Shown here piece after piece: positions 57,182-64,000 of a stretch of DNA of 64,000 nt; the first letter of the stretch is position 1, and every line of letters begins with the position of its first letter. A program made the position numbers and the translations under genes. The stretch comes from JAAXHF01 sp965242605 (GTDB lineage: Bacteria > Desulfobacterota > Binatia > Bin18). The stretch is from positions 62,001 to 126,000 of the forward strand of contig CBDESS010000004.1 in NCBI GenBank assembly GCA_965242605.1, written 5' to 3'. Below the pieces are notes generated by a model. That model did not search any database, was not told the origin of the DNA, and saw nothing but the letters and a program-made list of their open reading frames with translations.

Positions 57182-57864
57182 CAGTCCACCATCCTGAAGC
57201 CGGCGTCTCGCCACCAGTCCAACTGCAGTTCGAGCGCCGCGATGTGGCTGCTCTGGCCCTTGGGCCGTTGCATGACTGTGCGCGCCTCGCGTATCTCCTC
57301 CAGGGAGTGTTCCGCGCCGTGTTCGCGCAGGTGGTGCTGAATCACCCGGTCGGCCAGCGGGGTAAAATGCTCGCGCATTTCCGGTGCGCCGCTTACCACA
57401 TCGTTGTTGAGGAACATACCGCCGGGCAGCAGCAGCGCGTAGACCTCTGCACACAAGGCCCGTTTGCGCTGGTCGGTCAGATGGTGCAGGGCAATCGCCG
57501 AGACCACGGCATGAAAAGGTCCCGGCAGCTCCGTCAACCAGGCGGGGTCGGCCAGGTCTCTGATCAACATCCTGACCTGCTGACCGTACTTGGCCAAGCG
57601 TGGCTCGGCGTGCTCCTGCATGGCCGGAGAGCCGTCCAGCCAGACAACACTGGCCCGCGGATAGCGGCTCAGAATGGTCTCCGTCACCGCCCCATAGCCA
57701 GCCCCTAGGTCCAACACCCGAATGGGCTGCTCGGTCGGCCAGGGGAAAAAATCAACCAAGCTGCTCAGCTGTTCATAACGCTTGGGAATCAAGAGGGCAC
57801 CGCGTGTCACAAAATAATCAACTCTGCCCCGCTCTCCCCAGCCGCACAGGGTATCGCGTGCCAT
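57127..57864 (-). CDS. Class I SAM-dependent methyltransferase
   Basis: Protein of 245 residues. The AdoMet-binding motif I is VLDLGAGYGAVTE near residues 49-61, motif II is VVWLDGSPAM, and the post-II segment is AVVSAIALHHL. The substrate is not recognised. The start at 57864 follows no strong ribosome site, with a GTATGG context. It is convergent with the CinA-like gene and its last 55 bases overlap that gene; the phosphoesterase gene is divergent from it. Confidence 0.83.
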   Translation of the reverse strand: MARDTLCGWGERGRVDYFVTRGALLIPKRYEQLSSLVDFFPWPTEQPIRVLDLGAGYGAVTETILSRYPRASVVWLDGSPAMQEHAEPRLAKYGQQVRMLIRDLADPAWLTELPGPFHAVVSAIALHHLTDQRKRALCAEVYALLLPGGMFLNNDVVSGAPEMREHFTPLADRVIQHHLREHGAEHSLEEIREARTVMQRPKGQSSHIAALELQLDWWRDAGFRMVDCYWKFLNFAIFGGMKEKS

Positions 57865-57981
57865 ACCAAAACCTCCCGACTGTGCCGGACCCTGCCAAGC
57901 GCTATGGCATCTCTGGCCGCGGCGTGCAAGAAGGCGGCCTCTTGCGTCTCGGCCCGGAAGCCTTTAGAATGCAGAGATTAT

Positions 57982-58560
57982 ATGAAAATCGGCATTGTTT
58001 CCGATATCCACGCCGACGCCACCGCCCTGCGCCGCGCCCTTGAGGATATGCCCTTGACCGATATGCTGCTGTGTCCCGGCGACGCCATCAGCGAGTACCG
58101 CTTCTGCCCGGATACGGTCGAGTTGCTCAGGCAGGCCGGGGTGGTGTGTATTCAGGGCAACCATGAACGTGTCCTGTTCGGCGGCGGCAACCCGGCCTAT
58201 CTGCAAAAATGTCGGGACGCCTTTTCTGCGGAGTCGCTCGCCTTTCTGGCCGAGGCACCGCTCACCCGCCAGCTTGAGTGCGGTGGGGCCAAGATTCTGA
58301 TGGTCCACGCCAGCCCGTGGGAGCCTTACGACGAGTATATCTATCCTGGCAGCACCCGGCTCCACCAGTTCGCCGAACTGTCCTGCGACCTAGTGTGTTT
58401 TGGTCATACCCATGTCCCGTTCGTGCAGCCGGCGGGCGCAGTCCTTGTCGTCAATCCCGGCTCCCCCTCGCAGCCCCTTGACCGGGATAGACGCGGGGCG
58501 TATGCGATTGTCGATACGGAGACCAGACAGGCCGCCATTCACCGTTTTTGCCTGTCTTGA
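57982..58560 (+). CDS. Metallophosphoesterase, YfcE/MJ0936-like
   Basis: Protein of 192 residues with the calcineurin-like metal site: SDIHAD at 8-13, PGDAISEY, QGNHER, VHASPW and FGHTHVPF. The start MKIGIVSDIHAD fixes the ATG at 57982; a frame open from 57904 is non-coding. Relatives hydrolyse bis-phosphodiester model substrates or nucleotides; the true substrate is unknown. It is followed at 66 bases by a different gene in the same direction. Confidence 0.88.
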   Translation: MKIGIVSDIHADATALRRALEDMPLTDMLLCPGDAISEYRFCPDTVELLRQAGVVCIQGNHERVLFGGGNPAYLQKCRDAFSAESLAFLAEAPLTRQLECGGAKILMVHASPWEPYDEYIYPGSTRLHQFAELSCDLVCFGHTHVPFVQPAGAVLVVNPGSPSQPLDRDRRGAYAIVDTETRQAAIHRFCLS

Positions 58561-58626
58561 TTGTCTGCGGCTCGCCCGCGTGCTAGCCTCAGCCACGATC
58601 AATCCCCGCTGTTGAGGAGGCCGCCA

Positions 58627-59907
58627 ATGCCCACGAAGCACACCCCCCGCCTGACCCCGGCCCCGGCCAACACCCCAAGTCGACGCACATTTTTGCGCCA
58701 GGCCGCTATCGGGCTGGCCGGTGGCAGCGCGGCGCTGGCCGCCGGCTGTGAGTACCAGACCCAGCTCTTTTTGCTACGGCCGGTTGAAGAAGAAGCGCCC
58801 CAGCAACACCCCGCCTGGCAAGGGGCCGACATCCGTCAGTATCGTACCCTGGGCCGGACCGGGGTGCAGGTCTCAGACATTTCTTTTGGCTGCGCCGGCC
58901 TCCACGACACCGGGGTCGTCAAGCATGCGCTGGAGCGCGGCGTCAATTATTTTGACACCTCGCCCGATTATTCCCGGGCCGGCTCGGAGCGCACGCTAGG
59001 CGAAGGGATCAGGGGCTATCCGCGCGACCAACTGTTTCTTGTGTCAAAGTTCTGTACCCCCGGTGGTCATCTCAGCAATGCCACGCCGGTCAACGAGGTC
59101 ATCGCCGCGGTTGAAGCCAGCCTGCAACGGATCGGCACCGACTACCTCGACCTCGCCCATATCCACGCATGCAACTCTATTGAGCGGCTGATGAACCCCA
59201 ATATCCATGAAGCCTTTGATCGGCTCAAAGAGCAGGGTAAGCTGCGCTTCCTTGGCGTCTCGTCCCATACACCCCGGCTGGAGCAGGTCATGCGCCACGC
59301 CGTGGACTCGGACCGCTTTGACGTGATCATGGTGGCCTATAATTTTCGGAACTGGCCCGAGCTGACCACAATTTTTCACGACGCCAGGCAAAAGGGGGTC
59401 GGGGTGGTGGCCATGAAGACGCTCAAAGGTGCCCGGCATACGGCCCTGTCGGACTTCAGCCCAAGCGAGCGGGAGTCCTTCTCCCAGGCGGCCTTCAAAT
59501 GGGTGCTGTCAAACCAGGATGTCAGTTGTCTGGTCGTGACCATGACTTCCCGCTCCCACATTGACGAGTATCTGCACGCCTCGGGTCAGCCGGTGCAGCC
59601 GGCCGATGTGGCCCTGCTTGAAAAATACGACCGTCTAGTTGCCAACGACTACTGCCCGCCGGGGTGTGGCGCGTGTCTGTCCTCCTGCCCGGCCGACGTG
59701 CCGGTTGATGATGTCCTGCGCTACGCCATGTATTACGAAAACTACGGCCAGCAGCGGGTCGGCATGGAAGAGTACGCCAAGCTGCCCGAGGCGCGCACCG
59801 CGGCGCAGTGTGTGGACTGTAGAGCGCCGTGTGAGCGAGCCTGCCCGTCCGGGCTGCCGGTCAAGGCCAAGCTGCTGCGGGCGGACCGCTTACTTAGGTT
59901 TGTCTAA
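58627..59907 (+). CDS. Tat-exported aldo/keto reductase with C-terminal Fe-S cysteines
   Basis: Protein of 426 residues. The N terminus has a twin-arginine signal, SRRTFLR at 18-24, and a Cys (AAGCEY) after the hydrophobic core, so it may be a lipoprotein or exported. An aldo/keto reductase barrel follows (GRTGVQVSDISFGCAGL, then FDTSPDYSRAGSE, where the catalytic Tyr would be). The C-terminal part has eight Cys in two groups, CPPGCGACLSSCP and CVDCRAPCERACP, as in ferredoxin-type 2[4Fe-4S]. The start at 58627 follows GAGGAGG. Electron transfer from NAD(P)H or an unknown donor is likely. Confidence 0.85.
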   Translation: MPTKHTPRLTPAPANTPSRRTFLRQAAIGLAGGSAALAAGCEYQTQLFLLRPVEEEAPQQHPAWQGADIRQYRTLGRTGVQVSDISFGCAGLHDTGVVKHALERGVNYFDTSPDYSRAGSERTLGEGIRGYPRDQLFLVSKFCTPGGHLSNATPVNEVIAAVEASLQRIGTDYLDLAHIHACNSIERLMNPNIHEAFDRLKEQGKLRFLGVSSHTPRLEQVMRHAVDSDRFDVIMVAYNFRNWPELTTIFHDARQKGVGVVAMKTLKGARHTALSDFSPSERESFSQAAFKWVLSNQDVSCLVVTMTSRSHIDEYLHASGQPVQPADVALLEKYDRLVANDYCPPGCGACLSSCPADVPVDDVLRYAMYYENYGQQRVGMEEYAKLPEARTAAQCVDCRAPCERACPSGLPVKAKLLRADRLLRFV

Positions 59908-59917
59908 CGGAATTCGT

Positions 59918-60397
59918 GTGAAAACCCTGCTCATCCTACGCCACGGCAAAGCCCGGCAGGGCAGCCCTGAGGGCGACTTTGAGCGTAGCCTCAAAAAACG
60001 CGGCACCCAGCAGGCCGAGCGGGCCGGGGAAGAGCTCAGCCGCCGGGGGATTCGGCTTGATCTGATCGTTTCGTCGGCCGCCCGACGCGCCCGCCAAACC
60101 GCCAAGCGGGCGGCCCGCACGGCCGGCTACACAGGCGTGATTGCCAAGCTGGACAGCCTGTATCTGTCTGGGCTGGCCGAGCATCTGGCCGTCCTGGCCG
60201 GGCTGGACGATGCCTGCCGGGCGGTGCTGCTCGTCGGCCATAACCCCGACCTCGCAGACCTGCTCAGGCGGCTGAGCGGCCACGATCTGCCCCTGCCAAC
60301 CGGGGCGCTCATTGGCCTTGAGCTCGATACCCCCTCGTGGAAAACTGTGGCCAGCGCACCGGGCACACTGCGGTTTGTGTCCAGCCACACCACCTGA
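59918..60397 (+). CDS. sixA: Phosphohistidine phosphatase SixA
   Basis: Histidine-phosphatase fold protein of 159 residues, small-type as SixA. The phosphate pocket RHGKA is at 8-12, ARQTAKRA holds the second Arg, and VGHNPDLADLL the catalytic His. The start is a GTG at 59918, 10 bases after the reductase stop, so it is likely in the same transcript. SixA removes phosphate from His in signalling proteins; the target here is unknown. Confidence 0.88.
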   Translation: MKTLLILRHGKARQGSPEGDFERSLKKRGTQQAERAGEELSRRGIRLDLIVSSAARRARQTAKRAARTAGYTGVIAKLDSLYLSGLAEHLAVLAGLDDACRAVLLVGHNPDLADLLRRLSGHDLPLPTGALIGLELDTPSWKTVASAPGTLRFVSSHTT

Positions 60398-60415
60398 CAG
60401 GGCGAGGCCGCTCAG

Positions 60416-60895
60416 ATGGAGAAACTCAGCCACACCAACGCCCAAGGCCGCGCCCGCATGGTTGACGTTGGCGACAAGGCCGTGACTGCCCGCGAGGCGC
60501 TCGCCAGCGGTACGGTCCACATGCGGCCCGAAACCCTGCGCCTGCTCACCACCGGCCGGCTGCCCAAAGGCGATGTGCTGGCTGTTGCCCGGGTCGCCGG
60601 CATTCTGGCGGCCAAAAAAACCGCCGAGCTGATTCCGCTGTGCCATCCCCTGCCGCTTTCGTCGATCACGGTCGAGTTCACCCCCCACCCCCAGACCGGC
60701 CGGCTCGACATTGCGGCGCGGGTCACGGTGCAGGGCAAGACCGGGGTCGAAATGGAAGCCCTGACCGCGGTATCGGTCGCCGCCCTGACGGTCTACGACA
60801 TGTGTAAAGCGGTTGAAAAGGGCATGCGCATCTCAGACCTGTGTCTCCAGCGAAAAGCCGGGGGCAAGAGCGGCGACTACATCCGCCCCAGCTGA
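60416..60895 (+). CDS. moaC: Cyclic pyranopterin monophosphate synthase accessory protein MoaC
   Basis: Second step of molybdopterin synthesis: it turns the MoaA product into cyclic pyranopterin monophosphate. It has 159 residues. VDVGDKAVTAREA, AAKKTAELIPLCHPLPLS, and TGVEMEALTAVSVAALTVYDMCK are the three signature blocks. It has no other moa genes alongside and follows sixA by 18 bases. Confidence 0.95.
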   Translation: MEKLSHTNAQGRARMVDVGDKAVTAREALASGTVHMRPETLRLLTTGRLPKGDVLAVARVAGILAAKKTAELIPLCHPLPLSSITVEFTPHPQTGRLDIAARVTVQGKTGVEMEALTAVSVAALTVYDMCKAVEKGMRISDLCLQRKAGGKSGDYIRPS

Positions 60896-61071
60896 TCGGC
60901 AGCCCGGCCGGCCCCTCGCCTATCAGCCCAAACACGGGCGATGGGGGATTGAAATAGGAGCCAAAACGTGGGAAGCTTGAAGAACAGGCAATGCACAAGA
61001 GTGCGCAGGCTCTCTTGCACCTCCTGGCATATCCGTTTTCGTCTGCAAGAAGCGCGCACCAAGGAGAGGAT

Positions 61072-61575
61072 ATGAGTCTTCATCCTGTACGGCAGGAAAT
61101 ACCTGCCAAAAAGCCCAGCGCCAAGCCGGCAGCCAAGTCAAGCGGGCCGGCCCCGCAGCCGCCAGCCACCGCTGCCCAGTCAGCCGCGGCGGACAATCCG
61201 GCTCACGACGAGGTTCAGGAGGCTGACGTTCTGCCGCCAGCAACGCCTACTTTTGTGCGCCGGGATTTGACCGCCCCAGACGGCAGCACCCGACCCGGCT
61301 GGGAAATGTGGATTGGCGACCACTGCTTTGGTCGGGCCGACAGCAAAGAACTCCTCCTCGCCAGCTTTGAGCGGCTCCAGAGCCCGCCGAGCAGCTTTCA
61401 CTGGCGTGAGGTCCGCAACCGTATGCCTCTGCGCGGTCGGCCCAAGTCGGCAAAGCCGGAATCACCACCGGACAAACCTGCCGCGTCGGCACAAGACTCG
61501 TCCGACCCAGCGCCGGCCAAACGCTTAGCAGAGCAAGACGGCTTCCAGGAAATCAGCCTGGAAACCCCCACCTAG
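61072..61575 (+). CDS. Unknown protein with low-complexity ends
   Basis: Protein of 167 residues. The first 60 residues are rich in Ala, Pro, Lys and Ser; a compact middle (TRPGWEMWIGDHCFGRADSKELLLASFERL, residues about 72-101) looks folded; the last 45 are again Pro- and Ser-rich and charged. I do not recognise a domain. The ATG at 61072 follows AAGGAGAGG. The 176 bases upstream hold no gene I can support. Confidence 0.55.
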   Translation: MSLHPVRQEIPAKKPSAKPAAKSSGPAPQPPATAAQSAAADNPAHDEVQEADVLPPATPTFVRRDLTAPDGSTRPGWEMWIGDHCFGRADSKELLLASFERLQSPPSSFHWREVRNRMPLRGRPKSAKPESPPDKPAASAQDSSDPAPAKRLAEQDGFQEISLETPT

Positions 61576-61659
61576 CCCAGAGGGGCCGCTAATCCCCCGT
61601 GCCCCGGTGATGAGCCCACCCGAGTACAAGCCTGAACGCCCCGCCCGACCGGAGGGCGC

Positions 61660-62469
61660 GTGCCACAAGCTGACACACCCTGGACAAGGCCGAGGCGGCA
61701 GAGTAAAGAAGAGGGTGTTTCGGTGACACTATGGAGACAGTGCTTTCAGGATTGCGGTCCGCCTTCTGGGGTGCGTGTGGTTGACGCCCTCAGCCGCCTG
61801 CTGCCGTGCGAAGGCGTCGGGCTTATTCTGCTCAACCGCCGCAGCGAACAGGCTGAGCGGATTGCGGTCGGCGGCGGCTTTGCAGTCCCGGCCTCCACGG
61901 CTCTGGCCGCCGGCCAAGCCGAGGGCGGCCTGCTGCGCCAGGTCTGCGACCGGGAGCCGCTGGTGTTGGACACACAAACCTCATCCCAGCCCAAGGCCCT
62001 GGGCGACCTCGCCGAGCACAGCTTGCTCATCACGCCGGTCATGCAGCCAGAGTATCCGCAGCCCTTGGGCTGCCTCCTCGTCGCCGACCACGCCGAGGGG
62101 TTCTCTGCCGAGACGGTCGGCCTGCTGACCGCGGTGGCCCGGCGCACCGCCCTGGCCATTGAAAATGCCCAGCTGTACGATGCGCTTGAAAAAGAGCCCC
62201 GGCAGCTGCGGGGGTCTGCTGCATACGGTCATCATCACCCAGGAAAAAGAGCGCAAACATCTGGTTGAACAGTGGCACGCTCCCTCAGCAAGAAACTGTT
62301 TGGCATCCTCCAGGACTTTCGGCGCAGCCAAGACCTGTTTCTCCAGCGGGTGCCCGAGGCCGAGGGGCAGATCCACCGCCTGGCAGCCGAAATAGACGGG
62401 ATAGCGGCCCTTGTGCGCAGCCTGATCGACGAGCTGCGGCCCGCCAGCCTGGACAATGCAATGATATGA
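61660..62469 (+). pseudogene. GAF-domain sensor kinase, frameshifted twice and truncated
   Basis: A GAF-like sensor domain occupies about 61740-62190 (VDALSRLLPCEGVGLILLNRRS, then GLLTAVARRTALAIENAQLYDALE). A helix of a dimerisation domain follows, but in two changed frames. One shift near 62213-62217 (a run of five G) is followed by LLHTVIITQEKERKHLVEQW. A second, reversed shift near 62281-62283 (CCC) leads to LSKKLFGILQDFRRSQ and ends ELRPASLDN. This matches a HisKA_3-type kinase just before its ATPase domain. The ATPase domain is absent: sequence changes abruptly at about 62455 to lower GC. Truncation is real; the frameshifts may be sequence errors. The start codon (GTG 61660) is uncertain. 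Confidence 0.68.
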
Positions 62470-62557
62470 CTTGTTCCAAGTAGAAACGCGGGTCGTTCCA
62501 GCGTTCGTCGTCAAGATTTTCAATATCCGGCGGGAAAGGTTTTTAGGATGGGAGCAT

Positions 62558-62965
62558 TCATACGAATTCTTCGTCGTCCAAACCACTTGGTGAGGCGTTT
62601 GCTGGAGAGCGTTGTGTTTCGGTGAAAACGCTGAGGGTCTTGAAGATTTCACGGATTTGCTTCTGTGCATTATTTCGCGTGGATAATGTGGAAGCATTTC
62701 CTACGCGTGCGTCCAACCCTTGGTGGTGTATATGGAAACGGCAATGGAGTAAGATGTGATACTGATCTGCGAGTTGGCGGAGAAGGGTCAGGCGTGGGTC
62801 TTTCTTCTCAAGGATGCCTGCATCCCTCATCGCATTGCGAAACCAGCAGTAAATCGTCGTGGGTTTGTATTTCTCAAGGATTGCTGGATGGAAATCGCTG
62901 TCTTCAAGTTCTTGCTCAAATGGAAACTCAGCAAAGACTTGATGAGCCTTTTTCCATGTCGTCAA
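62558..62965 (-). CDS. Hypothetical protein, lower-GC region
   Basis: Open frame of 135 residues, beginning at a TTG. Charged and mostly helical in appearance (KKAHQVFAEFPFEQELEDSDFHP near the start, then KKDPRLTLLRQLADQYHILLH). Composition differs from the rest of the window. A short frame upstream (starting MPIARKASNISG at 63017-63019) could be its true N terminus in another frame. I do not recognise a family. Confidence 0.4.
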   Translation of the reverse strand: MTTWKKAHQVFAEFPFEQELEDSDFHPAILEKYKPTTIYCWFRNAMRDAGILEKKDPRLTLLRQLADQYHILLHCRFHIHHQGLDARVGNASTLSTRNNAQKQIREIFKTLSVFTETQRSPANASPSGLDDEEFV

Positions 62966-63017
62966 TTTCTGTGATTTTCAATCCAGAAATGTTGGATGCT
63001 TTTCGCGCAATCGGCAT

Positions 63018-63308
63018 TTAGGTACTCCGTTGAAGGTCGCCGTACATCTCATTCCAATTCTGTGTAGGAGCAGTCCACTGGATACGTTCCTGGTCTGTGA
63101 TTTCAGATTTGGCCACGGAGTTCCAAGTGGGAGTAAAGCCCATGCGTTCAAGGCAAATGAATTGTCGTACAGTTTCTGCTATGAAGATTGCCATGTTCTG
63201 TTTCAAGTTGTTATATGACACAGACAACGCACGAATTTTGCAGACACGCGCTCCACAGTATGCAATCACATCGGCAGTTCGTTGGGCTTCTGTGTCAATG
63301 TTCCACAT
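63018..63308 (-). CDS. Hypothetical protein, lower-GC region
   Basis: Open frame of 96 residues (MWNIDTEAQRTADVIAYCG at the start, ending DLQRST). It has a soluble, mixed composition and no motif I know. It lies between two other minus-strand genes in the same accessory patch and may share a transcript with them; the ATG at 63308 has a weak ribosome context. Confidence 0.35.
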   Translation of the reverse strand: MWNIDTEAQRTADVIAYCGARVCKIRALSVSYNNLKQNMAIFIAETVRQFICLERMGFTPTWNSVAKSEITDQERIQWTAPTQNWNEMYGDLQRST

Positions 63309-63328
63309 GGCCGCCTTGTTCGCTCTAG

Positions 63329-63980
63329 TTATTCCGTATGGAAAAGCTTCATACCTTGAGATGCTTCATCCCAAATGAAGTGAGCAGTTTCTCCAGAACT
63401 TGGAAAGTCGGTGATTTGACACCGCGCATGTGGTGGAGTGTTAGTCAAGAAGTCTTCACCAAAGATCGTGACCCTAAAGCTCCAGCGAGAAACCAAAGTT
63501 TGTCCGTCGACAATGAGCGACACCCTATGTTCTCCGTCGCCAAGGAGATTCCAGTTCCAGAGCGCAAGAAATCCGGTATTACGATTTCCGCATGTAGTTT
63601 CGGTATCTGCACGCGACAATCCGGTTGCTTGGATAGGAATTTCGGTTTGTGTTTCTTCAAGAAGAAGAGCAATGCGGTCGTACTGCGAAATGTCGCAAAT
63701 CCATCCGCGAATGTTTCCGATGCCACTTTGGTACGAGCCTTCGCCGGGTTCTTCAAGAATTCCACGAAGAGGGGCTGATGGAGGATCTTCAGGGTCAGGG
63801 TTTTGTGGTGTTGGTGTTGGGGAGGAAATAAACGGGTTCGGTCGGTGTGGACGAATACCAAAGTTCGGAGCACGACACATGGCAGATATGAGGAGAGCCA
63901 GGGATTCTTCCGCTTCGTAGATCAGGCGGCGAGTCAGTGCATCCTTCCGAATTCCCAGCGATGTAAGGAGCTTTCCGCAT
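63329..63980 (-). pseudogene. Protein with a beta-rich exported-type domain, 5' end frameshifted
   Basis: The main part (183 residues from 63880) has a Pro-rich linker (TPTPQNPDPEDPPSAP) and then a beta-type domain with IRGWICDI, CGNRNTGFLALWNWNLLGDGEH and DEASQGMKLF. I recall this unnamed domain in secreted or surface proteins of proteobacteria and related uncultured lines. Upstream the frame continues with TSLGIRKDALTRRLIYEAEESLALLISAM but has no start. If one base is removed after the ATG CGG AAA at 63974-63980, that ATG becomes the start, so I assume a frameshift. Function unknown. Confidence 0.45.
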
Positions 63981-64000
63981 GACCCAACTCATAATATGGT

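Overview
This is about 64 kb of a high-GC (roughly 60% or more by eye) Gram-negative chromosome. A FadL-type porin, a TonB-dependent receptor, an MlaD/MCE protein and a lipoprotein imply an outer membrane. Periplasmic c-type cytochromes, the oxygen-dependent HemY-type haem enzyme and many GST, glyoxalase, EthD and CoA-transferase genes suggest an aerobic heterotroph of detoxifying or aromatic/fatty-acid lifestyle. The gene mix (LL-diaminopimelate aminotransferase, HemY, BKACE, CaiB/BaiF pairs, NrtR) fits an uncultured Desulfobacterota-, Binatota- or Tectomicrobia-like lineage. That placement is inference; there is no rRNA gene to test it.

Layout. 1-8.5 kb: esterase, lactonase-like MBL enzyme, FadL porin, then a decayed restriction-modification remnant, an SDR fragment, a frameshifted EthD protein, three GST-family genes and a broken cyclase. 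8.7-11.4 kb: a frameshifted methyltransferase-nuclease fusion, a cupin and a frameshifted unknown. 11.4-15.8 kb: hemE-hemH-hemG operon and a divergent alpha/beta hydrolase. 16-20.3 kb: a topoisomerase IV-like operon. 20.5-24.6 kb: three glyoxalase-fold genes, a small membrane protein, a candidate selenoprotein, and nadA-nrtR. 24.7-33.3 kb: one long minus-strand cluster mutS-mutL-dusB-7TM inactive transglutaminase-ATP-grasp. 33.4-41.8 kb: ACAD pseudogene, an EF-G paralogue, tRNA-Leu, a lipoprotein/envelope protein pair, a cytochrome pair and MlaD. 41.8-53.6 kb: zinc-ribbon microprotein, two CoA-transferases, ABC ATPase, phosphoglucomutase, P1 peptidase, dapL, TonB receptor, hisF, BKACE. 53.7-57.9 kb: orphan hsdS, truncated helicase, an unassigned stretch, truncated CinA-like gene, methyltransferase. 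58-62.5 kb: phosphoesterase, Tat-exported Fe-S aldo/keto reductase, sixA, moaC, an unknown, a broken GAF/kinase gene. 62.5-64 kb: lower-GC accessory DNA.

Most intact genes are housekeeping or broad metabolism. The accessory signal is decay: three separate defence-type remnants, each next to truncated neighbours and with lower GC in two cases. Several other genes carry one-base frameshifts, often at short G or C runs, so some may be sequence errors rather than true pseudogenes.

The strongest novelty is a secreted PCYCGC-type protein at 22428-22805. It has an in-frame TGA at a family cysteine position (a UxxC motif), a further 35 codons of family-like sequence, and a SECIS-like hairpin directly after the TGA. 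I read it as a probable selenoprotein.
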